Of a stretch of 45,274 nucleotides of DNA, positions 1 through 8,435 are shown one piece after another (within the stretch, counting starts at the first letter, position 1; every line of letters begins with the position of its first letter). The notes beneath the pieces are model-generated. The model was not told where the DNA came from. It saw nothing but the letters and a program-made list of their open reading frames with translations, and ran no database searches. Origin of the DNA: Enterococcus xiangfangensis. Its GTDB lineage: Bacteria > Bacillota > Bacilli > Lactobacillales > Enterococcaceae. A program made the position numbers and the translations under genes. Location: assembly GCF_005405365.1 (NCBI RefSeq), contig NZ_BJDX01000014.1:1-45274 (forward strand), written 5' to 3'.

Positions 1-50
1 CTTGTTAAATTCATTTTAACTTGAATTCAACAAGGGGTGCTTTTTTATTT
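1..50 (+). terminator. Hairpin, probable terminator of a gene left of the window
   Basis: A 13-bp arm (CTTGTTAAATTCA) pairs with TGAATTCAACAAG with one mismatch across an 8-nt loop, and a T-rich run begins about nine bases later. The stem is AT-rich and the gap before the T-run is long, so it may be weak. Confidence 0.4.
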
Positions 51-112
51 TGTCTCAGGTTATTGGGTCAGTTCCGTAACGATCCGAAGCTTTTTTATCA
101 ATTAATAAACAA

Positions 113-499
113 TTAGTTTTTACTTCCTTTATCGATTGAAAATGCCCCTTCTTTTTGGAGAGCATGGGCCCAAAAAATGCCGGTCAATTGTGCAAATATA
201 AAGAGAACAATCAATGGGACTGCAGCTACAAATGGGGAAGAAGAGTGGTACCAATCGACTATCGGACTTTTTAAAAGGATCAAGGCACAACTCAATAAGA
301 TATTGACGAGATTGCCTAGGATCAATAAAGACAGGCGTCGAATTTTTTTTGCATAGAAACCTATAGTGACAGTAACTATCAAAAACAGAAAAATACCAAT
401 AAGAGAATCGAAAAGATAATCGATTGCTAATGAGAGATGCATGTAAGGGATGAGATAAAAACCAAACGGTAGTAGTGAAATTATTTTCTTATGCATCAT
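113..499 (-). CDS. Small integral membrane protein, function unknown
   Basis: A 128-residue protein made almost entirely of hydrophobic segments, with about four predicted membrane spans near residues 6-24, 26-47, 55-77 and 90-110. The basic KKIRR patch between the second and third spans suggests a cytoplasmic loop. The ATG at 499 has a GGAGG site (506-510) at good spacing; a second ATG follows immediately. No catalytic motif or known family is recognised. It stands alone, divergent from the aminotransferase across a 344-base gap. The reading frame and start are well supported; the function is open. Confidence 0.7.
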   Translation of the reverse strand: MMHKKIISLLPFGFYLIPYMHLSLAIDYLFDSLIGIFLFLIVTVTIGFYAKKIRRLSLLILGNLVNILLSCALILLKSPIVDWYHSSSPFVAAVPLIVLFIFAQLTGIFWAHALQKEGAFSIDKGSKN

Positions 500-843
500 A
501 AATAGCCTCCAGCAGAACGTCTTTAAGGTTATTTTATGATTGATAAATAGTCAATTCAATCGAAATTACATAAATAATGATAATAATTAAAGTTATTTTA
601 TGCTGCTATCAACAAACCGTTACCTATTTAGAGTTAAATTTTCTTCTTTGTAAAACGAACACTTATCAGGAAAAAAGAAAAGTAAGTTAGAGTTGTCTTT
701 TAAGAAAGAGCATGAGTCTGCTAAAGTTGATTAAATGACTGCTAAATGCCGCTGAAATTTTATCAATCATGAACAAACAAAGCAATATTTACACTTTACT
801 ATCTGAATAATTGTGATAATATGATTAGAAATGGAGGGGTTAT
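500..843. other. Gene-free stretch between divergent genes
   Basis: This 344-base AT-rich gap holds the promoters of the divergent genes on each side. I see no coding frame with a ribosome site, no strong hairpin and no clear repeat. On the plus strand TGTGATAAT at 812-820 is an extended -10 candidate for the aminotransferase. Confidence 0.5.
812..820 (+). promoter_or_regulatory. Extended -10 promoter of the aminotransferase gene
   Basis: TGTGATAAT fits the extended -10 form (TG-N-TATAAT with one mismatch) and lies 24 bases before the start codon. No -35 hexamer sits at the standard distance, as is common for extended -10 promoters. Confidence 0.45.
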
Positions 844-2010
844 ATGAATAAAGTGCAAGATCGATTTAATAAAAATGTGTATGAAATCGCCGTCTCATTG
901 ATTCGTCAATTTGATGAAAAAGTTTCTGGAATTCCTAATATGTTAAAGTTGACATTAGGCGAGCCGGACTTTAATACCCCTGAACATATCAAAGAAGCAG
1001 GGCAACAGGCGATTAGAGATAATTTTAGCCATTATACAGGAATGTCTGGTTTGATCGATGTTCGAAAAGCCGCGAGCTGTTTTTTATCGGAAAAGTATAC
1101 AGTCAACTATCAACCGGAAACGGAAGTATTAGTGACTGTTGGGGCAACGGAGGCGTTATCTGCTAGCTTGTTGGCAATTTTAGAGGCGGGAGATAAAGTT
1201 TTGCTTCCAGCGCCGACATATCCGGGATATGAACCGCTGATTTTATTAGCAGGTGCTGAACCCGTTTATATTGATACACGGGAAACGGATTTTATTTTAA
1301 CGCCAGAACAAATTGATCAGGCAATGGCAGAACATGGAGACAAAGTTAAAGCCATCATTATTACATCGCCGTCAAATCCAACTGGGGTAGCTTACAATGA
1401 AGCGGAAGTTTCTGCATTGAGTGAGACATTAAAAAAATATCCGATTTTTGTAATCAGTGATGAAATTTATAGTGAATTGAATTATGAAGCGAAACATGTT
1501 TCATTCGGAAAATATTTACGAGAACAAACAATTTTGATCAATGGGTTGTCAAAATCTCATGCGATGACAGGCTGGAGGATTGGTTTTATTTTTGCGCCAG
1601 CAGAATTAGTTGAACAAATCATCAAAGTTCATCAATACTTAGTGACGGCTGCTTCGACGATCTCGCAAAAAGCGGCGGTTCGAGCATTGGTCCAAGGAAT
1701 CTCTGATGCAGAAGTGATGCGGGAAGAATATCGTGAACGTCGAGATTTTGTGTATCAATCTATGACAAAATTAGGCTTTGAAGTTGCCCGTCCTTCAGGT
1801 GCATTCTATATCTTTGCGAAGATCCCAGCAGATCAAGAGCAAGATTCGATGAAATTCTGTATTGATTTAGCAGAGAAGAATCAGTTAGCACTTATTCCGG
1901 GAGTTGCCTTTGGTCCAGAAGGTGAAGGCTATGTCCGACTCAGCTACGCCGCATCAATGGATAACTTAGTTGAAGCGATGAAACGTTTGACCGACTATTT
2001 AAATAAATAA
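844..2010 (+). CDS. PLP-dependent class I/II aminotransferase (PatA/AraT-like)
   Basis: A 388-residue fold-type I aminotransferase, the usual length for the family. It transfers an amino group to a 2-oxo acid using pyridoxal phosphate, most likely for aromatic or aspartate-type amino acids. Visible signatures are the substrate-side LTLGEPDFNTP near residue 36, SPSNPTGVAY near 178, SDEIYSEL near 208 and the cofactor-lysine motif NGLSKSHAMTGWRIGF near 233-248, where the lysine forms the Schiff base. The C-terminal SGAFYIFAKIP and YVRLSYA motifs are also typical. GGAGGGG at 833-839 supports the start. It is a single-gene unit ending in a strong hairpin. Exact substrate cannot be fixed from sequence. 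Confidence 0.9.
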   Translation: MNKVQDRFNKNVYEIAVSLIRQFDEKVSGIPNMLKLTLGEPDFNTPEHIKEAGQQAIRDNFSHYTGMSGLIDVRKAASCFLSEKYTVNYQPETEVLVTVGATEALSASLLAILEAGDKVLLPAPTYPGYEPLILLAGAEPVYIDTRETDFILTPEQIDQAMAEHGDKVKAIIITSPSNPTGVAYNEAEVSALSETLKKYPIFVISDEIYSELNYEAKHVSFGKYLREQTILINGLSKSHAMTGWRIGFIFAPAELVEQIIKVHQYLVTAASTISQKAAVRALVQGISDAEVMREEYRERRDFVYQSMTKLGFEVARPSGAFYIFAKIPADQEQDSMKFCIDLAEKNQLALIPGVAFGPEGEGYVRLSYAASMDNLVEAMKRLTDYLNK

Positions 2011-2050
2011 AAAAATGGATCAAATCGAAAAGATTTGATCCATTTTTTTT
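2011..2050 (+). terminator. Strong rho-independent terminator of the aminotransferase gene
   Basis: A perfect 16-bp stem (2011-2026 with 2032-2047) encloses the loop GAAAA, with a T-run running to 2050. Because A-runs precede and T-runs follow, it can also act for the minus-strand remnant whose stop codon overlaps its edge. Confidence 0.9.
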
Positions 2051-2248
2051 ATTTGTTCAAGTAATTGAATAATCCGCTGATGGTTTTATCTTGCAAAGCG
2101 ATCTCTTTGTCATCGATTGTCGCTGTTACTACATGGTAATAATCAGGCAAGTCTGGGACTTCTTTTAGTTGAGCGGCTAGAAAATCATTGGGACTAGAAT
2201 AGTTCACCGTTTTTCTGAGCCATTTACATCATAGATAATGACTAACAT
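2049..2248 (-). pseudogene. Frameshifted small gene, DUF4649-like
   Basis: Read on the minus strand, the ATG at 2248 (preceded by GAGAAGTG) opens with MLVIIYDVNGSEK and then hits TGA at 2204-2206. Shifting frame in the A5 run (plus-strand T5 at 2210-2214) restores a continuous reading through TVNYSSPNDFLAAQ, VPDLPDYYHVV and GLFNYLNK to a TAA at 2049-2051. One extra A would give an intact protein of about 66 residues. Length and the ending resemble the small DUF4649 proteins of streptococci and enterococci, judged from memory. It could be a true lesion, a slipping site, or a homopolymer base-calling error. Confidence 0.6.
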
Positions 2249-2327
2249 AGGTTTCACTTCTCTCATGGTTGTTTTTCAATCTGATGTTATTGTACATCAA
2301 AACTAATAAAAAGTAAGGGAATTTGTC

Positions 2328-2387
2328 TTTACCAAATATTTACAGTTCTTTACGGATCATTTACAGGGACACAACTAGATATTTACT
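2328..2387 (+). promoter_or_regulatory. Candidate Pho box (PhoP-binding repeats) before pstS
   Basis: Four direct repeats TTTACC, TTTACA, TTTACG and TTTACA begin at 2328, 2339, 2349 and 2360, a spacing of 11, 10 and 11 bases; TTTACT begins two periods further at 2382. Gram-positive PhoP regulators are known to bind TT(A/T/C)A(C/T)A repeats about 11 bases apart on one helix face. The array precedes a PstS homologue and a PhoP-PhoR pair, so direct regulation is a strong inference. Confidence 0.75.
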
Positions 2388-2485
2388 TTTGATTGATAAA
2401 GTAATGATGTACTAAGGAAAAGGAAAGCGTCAGCGTTTTTCGATTCGGATTCTTAAAAAGAAATTTATTAGTGGGAGTGTATACG

Positions 2486-3358
2486 ATGAAGAAAATTATT
2501 TTAGCATTAGCTTTTTCAGGAATTATCTTGGCAGGCTGCGGTACAGGAGACGCGGCAAAAGATTCGGGTTCAACAAAAGAAAATCCTGTGAAGATTACAG
2601 CGGTAGGGTCTACAGCTTTGCAGCCGTTAGTTGATGCGGCCCAAGAAAGCTATACACAAAATCATCCAAACGTCCAGATCTCTGTTCAAGGCGGCGGAAG
2701 CGGGACTGGTTTAAGCCAAGTCGAAAATGGTTCAGTAGAAATCGGAAATTCAGATGTTTTTGCGGAGGAAAAAGAAGGGGTCGACGCGAGTAAATTAGTC
2801 GATCATAAAGTTGCAGTAGTCGGGTTTGTTCCGGTTGTCAATAAGGACGTTGGAGTAAAAAATATTACAAAACAGCAATTGATCGATATTTTCACCGGCA
2901 AACTCAAAAACTGGAAGGAACTTGACGGCAAAGACGAAGCGATTCAAGTGATTAATCGAGCTTCCGGTAGCGGAACCCGTGCTTCTTTTGAAAAATGGGG
3001 ACTAGACGGAAAAGAATCTATTCAGTCGCAAGAACAAGATTCATCAGGAACCGTTAAAAAAATTGTGGCACAAACACCAGGAGCCATTAGTTATTTGGCA
3101 TTATCCTATGTTGATGACAGTCTGCAAACCTTGCAACTTGATGGTGTGACGGCAAACGCTAAAAGCATTACGACAAATGAATGGCCGATTTGGTCCTATG
3201 AACATATGTATACAAAAGGCGAGCCGGAAAAAGCATTGGCTGATTTCTTAAAATTCATGACTAGTGACGAAGTACAATCTGGACCGGTCAAAGAATTGGG
3301 CTATTTGCCGATAACATCAATGAAAGTCGAACGTGCCGCAGACGGTACCGTAAAATAA
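2486..3358 (+). CDS. pstS: Phosphate ABC transporter substrate-binding lipoprotein, PstS family
   Basis: This extracellular lipoprotein should capture inorganic phosphate and hand it to a PstCAB permease. The signal peptide ends in the lipobox LAGC around residue 17. The mature part begins with the PstS signature ITAVGSTALQPLVDAA, followed by GGGSGTGLSQV and NRASGSGTRASFEKW, the phosphate-ligand loops. At 290 residues it matches Gram-positive PstS. The frame is open from a GTG at 2471, but GGGAGTG at 2473-2479 places initiation at the ATG at 2486. No pstCAB genes follow, so the permease must lie elsewhere. A candidate Pho box sits upstream and a PhoPR-like system follows in convergent orientation. 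Confidence 0.9.
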   Translation: MKKIILALAFSGIILAGCGTGDAAKDSGSTKENPVKITAVGSTALQPLVDAAQESYTQNHPNVQISVQGGGSGTGLSQVENGSVEIGNSDVFAEEKEGVDASKLVDHKVAVVGFVPVVNKDVGVKNITKQQLIDIFTGKLKNWKELDGKDEAIQVINRASGSGTRASFEKWGLDGKESIQSQEQDSSGTVKKIVAQTPGAISYLALSYVDDSLQTLQLDGVTANAKSITTNEWPIWSYEHMYTKGEPEKALADFLKFMTSDEVQSGPVKELGYLPITSMKVERAADGTVK

Positions 3359-3404
3359 TTTTTGATGGAGTAATTGAAGAAAAGACACCTTTCCCCAAAA
3401 AATA

Positions 3405-3452
3405 AATAAGCTGACCTCAATTTCGTTAGAAAGTTGAAGTCAGCTTTTTTTA
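3405..3452. terminator. Bidirectional terminator between pstS and the histidine kinase gene
   Basis: AGCTGACCTCAA (3409-3420) pairs with TTGAAGTCAGCT (3434-3445) with one mismatch. A T-run follows on the plus strand and an A-rich tract precedes it, so it can stop transcription from both convergent units. Confidence 0.85.
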
Positions 3453-5186
3453 ATTATTCGGTAAGGTCACTGTAAAGGTTGAGCCAAGTTTTGGATGGCT
3501 CTCGACTTCGACCGTTCCGCCAAGAATCTCACTGTATTCTTTGACGATAGCCAGCCCAAGACCTGTTCCGCCTGAGTGGCGGGCACGAGCTTTGTCCACT
3601 CGATAAAAACGTTCAAAGATTCGTTTCTGATCGCTTTTTGACATGCCGATACCATGGTCGGTCACCGTGATGACTAATTGATCCGTCAGACGATAACACA
3701 ATTCAATCTGGCTTTTCTCTGTTGAATATTGAATCGCGTTTTCCAACAGATTTTTGATAATCGGTTGAAAAAAAGTCAAGCGCGTTTGGTAGAAACAATT
3801 TTTTGCGCCATCAATTGTAATAAGGATCTGTTTGTTTTTCAGCAAATGCTGATACAAATCGATCTGTTGTTGGAAAAAGTAGTTCAACTCGAGTGCTTGA
3901 CGGTCTTCAGCTAGATCACTGCCATCTTTTGATAGTTCAATAATATCTTGGATCAGCCGCTGCAAGCGTTTGGCGTCATTTTGCATGATCGTTAAAAATT
4001 CTTCGGTTAGATCTGGATCCTCTTTGGCTCCATCTAATAACGTTTCCGTAAAGCCTAATAAAGAAGTTACAGGGGTTTTCAATTCGTGTGAGACATTGCC
4101 TACAAAATCTCGCTGAATTTTTTCCAAGCGGCGGACATGCGTCAAATCATAGACCGTTCCCATCACCTGATCGCCTTTAAGCTCATTTTCAATATAACGT
4201 AAGCGAATATCTAAGTTCATCGAATCGGGTAATTTGGCTGAGATTTCTTGATGAACTTGATTTTTGTCGACTAAAACTTGCTGGATCAATTGGATGAACT
4301 TATTGTCTTGGATAACTTGCCAATAGTAATGTTGGCTAGCCCCGCCGATTTGCAGCAATTCTTCCATGGCCGGATTGATCATGATAAAACGGCCTTCGGT
4401 ATCGATAATGAACACCCCGATAGTCAATTCATGAAAGAGCGTCGAAAACTGTTCTTCAGTCGATGTGTAAGCAGCATAGGTTTCATTCAATTGTTCACTG
4501 ATTTGATTGACAGTAACGTAAAGCTCTTGCCATTGCGAAGAGTTTTGCATGACATAATTGCTTTTTTCTGGTTCAGCCAACATCCGTTGCAAAACGGGTA
4601 AAACTGTTTCGATCGGCCGGTTTCGCTGATAGGTCAGATAGCAGATGATTAGATAGATGAAGGCATAAAACAAAAACAAAATAGTAAAAATCGTTCGCTG
4701 AAAGTTTTGGGTCTTTGATTGAAATGCAGAAGTTCTTTTAGCAACTCGCAAGATACCGACAATCTCATCACCAGAGCGGATCGGCTGCGCAGTATAGAGC
4801 AATTCCGCTTTCAAAGTAGTACTATAACGTACGGAAGAACCGACATCATTTTTATTCAAAACAAATTTTACTTCAGGTCGATTTTCACGCGTACCGGAAA
4901 GATTCGGCTCGGTGCTGTCAAAAATGATTTTTCCATGTGTATCTAATAAGGTGATTCGATCTTGTGTTTTTTTTGCAAAGTCTTCGATCGCGTGTTGGTT
5001 TTTGTCGGAGTCAAGTGAATCTAAGTCTAGCTGCTGAATGACCAATTCGCCGTTACTAGTCAAAAATTCCTCTTGTAATTCCAACAATTCTTTGGTGAAA
5101 AAGTGATTGGCTAACTTCCAACTGCCTAAAAACAGTAAGCAAACAAGTAGAAAAGGAACAAGGTAGTCTAAGTGTTTACGTTTCAT
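3450..5186 (-). CDS. phoR: Sensor histidine kinase, PhoR-like
   Basis: A 578-residue membrane sensor kinase. A first membrane span lies at residues 9-28, an extracellular sensing region at about 30-160, a second span at 165-186, a linker, a PAS domain near 243-350 ([23 protein letters not shown]), and the kinase core. The phospho-acceptor is His367 in [16 protein letters not shown]; later come the N box [10 protein letters not shown], the G1 box DHGIGMS and the G2 box [10 protein letters not shown]. It overlaps the upstream response regulator by four bases, indicating translational coupling. The two-span plus PAS layout matches PhoR and PnpS kinases; the neighbouring pstS with Pho-box repeats supports phosphate sensing. 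WalK is a less likely alternative. Confidence 0.88.
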   Translation of the reverse strand: MKRKHLDYLVPFLLVCLLFLGSWKLANHFFTKELLELQEEFLTSNGELVIQQLDLDSLDSDKNQHAIEDFAKKTQDRITLLDTHGKIIFDSTEPNLSGTRENRPEVKFVLNKNDVGSSVRYSTTLKAELLYTAQPIRSGDEIVGILRVAKRTSAFQSKTQNFQRTIFTILFLFYAFIYLIICYLTYQRNRPIETVLPVLQRMLAEPEKSNYVMQNSSQWQELYVTVNQISEQLNETYAAYTSTEEQFSTLFHELTIGVFIIDTEGRFIMINPAMEELLQIGGASQHYYWQVIQDNKFIQLIQQVLVDKNQVHQEISAKLPDSMNLDIRLRYIENELKGDQVMGTVYDLTHVRRLEKIQRDFVGNVSHELKTPVTSLLGFTETLLDGAKEDPDLTEEFLTIMQNDAKRLQRLIQDIIELSKDGSDLAEDRQALELNYFFQQQIDLYQHLLKNKQILITIDGAKNCFYQTRLTFFQPIIKNLLENAIQYSTEKSQIELCYRLTDQLVITVTDHGIGMSKSDQKRIFERFYRVDKARARHSGGTGLGLAIVKEYSEILGGTVEVESHPKLGSTFTVTLPNN

Positions 5187-5878
5187 TTAGCCGGCACCTG
5201 AAACTTATAACCAAAGCCGCGAACGGTTTGCAAATATTGCGGATGTTTAGGGTCGACTTCGATTTTTTCTCGCAGATGGGAGACATGGACATCAACGATC
5301 CGACTTTGACCGGAAAAATCATATTGCCAAATCCGATCCAGCAAGGTATCGCGATCAATGACGCGTTTTTGCCGTTTCATGAAGTAGACGAGTAGTTCAA
5401 ATTCCTTCGGTGTCAGATCAATCTTGTCATCACGAATGAAAACTTGGTAAGTAGCCAAGTCGGCTTTGATTTCGCCAGCAGTTAAAAATTCATGTTCGAT
5501 CGTTTCTTGTCTAGGTTCTACTCGGCGAAAAATTGCTTTCATTCGAGCAAGAACTTCCCGCGGCGAAAATGGTTTGGTCAAGTAATCATCGGCTCCAATC
5601 TCTAAGCCTAAGATTCGGTCGATCGTATCATCTTTAGCAGTGAGCATTAGAATCGGTGTATCAATTTTTTCTTGCCGCAATTTTTTTGCGATCTCCAAAC
5701 CGTCCATCGATGGCAGCATCACATCTAAAATAATAAAATCAAATTTTTCATTTAAGGCCAGCTCGTAGCCTTCCTTGCCATCTTCAGCAGTAGTGACGGC
5801 GTAGCCTTCTTTTTCTAAATTGAAACTCAATAACTTGATGATCGAAAGCTCATCGTCTACGACTAATACACGTTTCAT
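5183..5878 (-). CDS. phoP: OmpR-family response regulator, PhoP-like
   Basis: A 231-residue two-domain response regulator. The receiver domain shows the acidic pair Asp8-Asp9, the phospho-acceptor Asp52 in IILDVMLPSMDG, Thr80 and Lys102 in LTKPFSPRE. The C-terminal winged helix (about 130-228) has the OmpR signature LTPKEFELLVYF and VDVHVSHLREKIE with VRGFGYKF. GAGAGGAG precedes the ATG at 5878. Operon with the kinase gene, four-base overlap. It is likely the regulator acting on the pstS repeats. Other OmpR-type regulators such as WalR share this architecture, so the name rests on context. Confidence 0.88.
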   Translation of the reverse strand: MKRVLVVDDELSIIKLLSFNLEKEGYAVTTAEDGKEGYELALNEKFDFIILDVMLPSMDGLEIAKKLRQEKIDTPILMLTAKDDTIDRILGLEIGADDYLTKPFSPREVLARMKAIFRRVEPRQETIEHEFLTAGEIKADLATYQVFIRDDKIDLTPKEFELLVYFMKRQKRVIDRDTLLDRIWQYDFSGQSRIVDVHVSHLREKIEVDPKHPQYLQTVRGFGYKFQVPAK

Positions 5879-5958
5879 ATGGATCTCCTCTCTAGTGGAA
5901 GGAATTAATTTTTCTTGTTAAGAACATTTATGAAAGACTATTTCCATACCTTAATAAA

Positions 5959-5967
5959 TGGTATAAT
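5959..5967 (+). promoter_or_regulatory. Extended -10 promoter for the DUF523-ylxM-ffh genes
   Basis: TGGTATAAT at 5959-5967 is a perfect extended -10 element. The -35 region is weak. It lies about 52 bases before the start codon of the DUF523 gene. Confidence 0.6.
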
Positions 5968-6019
5968 GGGAAGGCAGTTTTGTCACCTATTTTCTATTAA
6001 TTTGATAGGAGAAGTAACC

Positions 6020-6481
6020 ATGCTGGGAATTAGTGCCTGTTTAGGCGGTGTCGCGTGTCGGTACGACGGTGGCACAAATGAGATTGCGGCGCTGAAAAGT
6101 TTAGTTGAAACAAATCAAGCATTGATGATTTGCCCTGAAGTTTTAGGCGGCTTGCCTACACCGCGTCCTCCTGCTGAGATTCGTGGCGGTGACGGATTTG
6201 ATGTCTGGCAAGGCAAAGCAAAAGTTTTCGATCAAGAAGGCCATGATTTGACGAATGCCTTTAAACAAGGCGCGATCAAAGCGTTTAAAGAAATGCAGAA
6301 ATTACAGATCACAGGTCTTGTTTTAAAAGAAAGAAGTCCTTCCTGCGGCAGTAATTTGATCTATGACGGTAGTTTTTCCGGTACTCGGATCAAAGGTGTC
6401 GGTGTTGCAACGGCTTATTTTATCCAACAAGGATTACCTGTTTATTCTGAAGAAAATTGGCAAGAAATGAGGATGACGTAA
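6020..6481 (+). CDS. DUF523 family protein (TudS-like)
   Basis: A 153-residue DUF523 protein. The family signature is clear: an N-terminal [16 protein letters not shown], then [17 protein letters not shown] in the first third and [16 protein letters not shown] near residue 107. The conserved cysteines could hold an iron-sulfur cluster, as described for thiouracil desulfidase members of this family; whether this copy has that activity is inference. An upstream extension of the frame to 5915 is possible, but GATAGGAGAAG directly before the ATG at 6020 and a promoter at 5959-5967 rule it out. Its stop codon overlaps the next start (TAATG). Confidence 0.82.
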   Translation: MLGISACLGGVACRYDGGTNEIAALKSLVETNQALMICPEVLGGLPTPRPPAEIRGGDGFDVWQGKAKVFDQEGHDLTNAFKQGAIKAFKEMQKLQITGLVLKERSPSCGSNLIYDGSFSGTRIKGVGVATAYFIQQGLPVYSEENWQEMRMT

Positions 6482-6819
6482 TGGAGATCGAAAAAACCAA
6501 TCGTATGAATGCGTTGTTTGAATTTTATGCAACGTTGCTGACTGAAAAGCAAATGAATTATATGGAGTTGTATTATGCCGATGATTTTTCTTTAGGCGAG
6601 ATTGCTGAGGAATATCAGGTGAGTCGTCAGGCAGTTTATGATAATATCAAAAGAACAGAAAAAATCTTGGAAGATTATGAGCGCAAGCTACATTTGTTTT
6701 CAGATTATATTGTGCGGGAAGAGCAGTTGGATAAATTGGAAGTATATGTCACGGAGCATTATCCCAAGGATGAATTTTTAGCCGCTACGATCGCTGGATT
6801 ACAAGATTTAGATGAATAG
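6481..6819 (+). CDS. ylxM: YlxM/p13 family helix-turn-helix protein
   Basis: A 112-residue helical protein with a sigma-70 region 4-like helix-turn-helix ([20 protein letters not shown] followed by [18 protein letters not shown]). It is the YlxM/p13 family, whose gene almost always precedes ffh; the streptococcal homologue has been linked to the signal recognition particle. Although the frame is open from a TTG at 6457, AGGATGA before the ATG at 6481 and the TAATG overlap with the upstream stop favour the later start. It lies 16 bases before ffh and is surely cotranscribed. Confidence 0.88.
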   Translation: MEIEKTNRMNALFEFYATLLTEKQMNYMELYYADDFSLGEIAEEYQVSRQAVYDNIKRTEKILEDYERKLHLFSDYIVREEQLDKLEVYVTEHYPKDEFLAATIAGLQDLDE

Positions 6820-6835
6820 AAAGGAAATTTAATCA

Positions 6836-8251
6836 ATGGCATTTGAAAGTTTAACGCAGCGCTTGCAAGCTGCGATGGGGAAATTACGTAAAAAAGGAAA
6901 AATCACAGAATCAGATATCACTGAAATGATGCGTGAGATCCGTTTGGCTTTACTTGAAGCCGATGTCAACTTACAAGTGGTGAAACAATTCACCAAAGAA
7001 GTCCGTAGTCGGGCGATTGGAGCAGAAGTATTAGAAAGTCTGTCTCCAGCCCAACAAATCGTAAAAATCGTTGATGAAGAGTTAACAAAGACCTTGGGAA
7101 CAGAAGCAGTCGGAATTGAAAAATCACCTAAGATTCCGACAGTTATTATGATGGCTGGGTTACAAGGGGCTGGTAAAACAACGTTTGCCGGAAAACTTGC
7201 CAATCAGTTGATCAAAAATGAAAAAGCTCGTCCGTTAATGATTGCAGGCGACATATACCGTCCAGCAGCTATCGACCAATTGAAAGTTTTAGGTCAACAG
7301 TTAGATGTTCCTGTTTTTGATTTGGGAACTGAAGTCAGCCCGGTTGAAATCGTTCGTCAAGGGATGGAACAAGCGCGAGAAAATAAAAACGATTATGTCT
7401 TGATTGATACGGCCGGTCGTTTACACATCGATGAAGCGTTGATGGAAGAGCTGAAACAGATCAAAGAAATCGCACAACCGAATGAGATTCTTTTAGTTGT
7501 CGATGCGATGACAGGGCAAGATGCAGTCAACGTAGCGCAGAGTTTTAATGAACAATTAGGAATCACTGGGGTCGTTATCACTAAATTAGATGGGGACACT
7601 CGTGGTGGTGCGGCGTTGTCAATTCGGGCCGTCACAGGGGCTCCAATCAAATTTGTCGGATCAGGTGAGAAACTAACAGACTTAGAAGTCTTCCATCCAG
7701 ATCGTATGTCTAGTCGAATTTTAGGCATGGGCGATATGCTGACATTGATCGAAAAAGCGCAACAAGATTACGATGAGAAAAAAGCTGAAGAACTTGCACG
7801 CAAGATGAAGGAAAACAGTTTTGATTTCAATGATTTCATCGAACAATTAGATCAAGTGATGGGCATGGGACCGATTGAAGATCTATTAAAAATGATTCCT
7901 GGCATGAGCCAAATGCCTGGAATTGAAAATGTCAAAGTTGATCCTAAAGATGTCGAACGTAAAAAAGCGATGGTTTATTCAATGACACCAGCAGAACGAG
8001 AAGATCCAGATTTATTGAATCCTAGCCGCCGCCGTCGGATCGCTGCCGGTTCAGGGAACTCGATCGTCGAAGTTAATCGCATGATCAAACAGTTCAAAGA
8101 GTCGCGTAAAATGATGCAGCAAATGAGTAAAGGCAATATGTCAGCAGGAATGGATCAAATGTTTGGTTCAGGAATCAAAGGTAAAATGGGCAAGATGGCC
8201 ATGAACCGGATGGTTAAGAAAAGTAAAAAGAAGAAAAAGAAACGCAAATAG
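6836..8251 (+). CDS. ffh: Signal recognition particle protein Ffh (SRP54)
   Basis: The SRP GTPase that binds signal sequences of nascent membrane and secreted proteins and docks with FtsY at the membrane. At 471 residues it is full length. The N domain (1-90) is followed by the G domain with the P loop GLQGAGKTT near residue 107, DTAGRLHIDEAL near 190, the TKLDGDTRGG motif near 248, and then the methionine-rich M domain (about 325-450) with GMSQMPG and the RNA-binding SRRRRIAAGSG motif. The C-terminus is very basic, ending in a run of lysines. AAAGGAAAT precedes the ATG. Operon with ylxM; a strong terminator follows. Confidence 0.97.
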   Translation: MAFESLTQRLQAAMGKLRKKGKITESDITEMMREIRLALLEADVNLQVVKQFTKEVRSRAIGAEVLESLSPAQQIVKIVDEELTKTLGTEAVGIEKSPKIPTVIMMAGLQGAGKTTFAGKLANQLIKNEKARPLMIAGDIYRPAAIDQLKVLGQQLDVPVFDLGTEVSPVEIVRQGMEQARENKNDYVLIDTAGRLHIDEALMEELKQIKEIAQPNEILLVVDAMTGQDAVNVAQSFNEQLGITGVVITKLDGDTRGGAALSIRAVTGAPIKFVGSGEKLTDLEVFHPDRMSSRILGMGDMLTLIEKAQQDYDEKKAEELARKMKENSFDFNDFIEQLDQVMGMGPIEDLLKMIPGMSQMPGIENVKVDPKDVERKKAMVYSMTPAEREDPDLLNPSRRRRIAAGSGNSIVEVNRMIKQFKESRKMMQQMSKGNMSAGMDQMFGSGIKGKMGKMAMNRMVKKSKKKKKKRK

Positions 8252-8264
8252 CATAAATTGATGG

Positions 8265-8298
8265 AAAAGCTAGGCAGATTTTATTGCCTAGCTTTTTT
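8265..8298 (+). terminator. Terminator of ffh
   Basis: AAAAGCTAGGCA (8265-8276) pairs perfectly with TGCCTAGCTTTT (8285-8296), with a T-run to 8298. Confidence 0.9.
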
Positions 8299-8435
8299 GA
8301 TTTTTATACGAAATTCCTGTCCAGATAGCCAGCCAATCGACCTTTTGAGTGCTATACTAACGGTAGTTGATTGCAACGGCTGTTGTAGTCATGGAGTAAA
8401 GGAGTTAAGAAAAAGTATTTTTTGGGGGTTATCAA

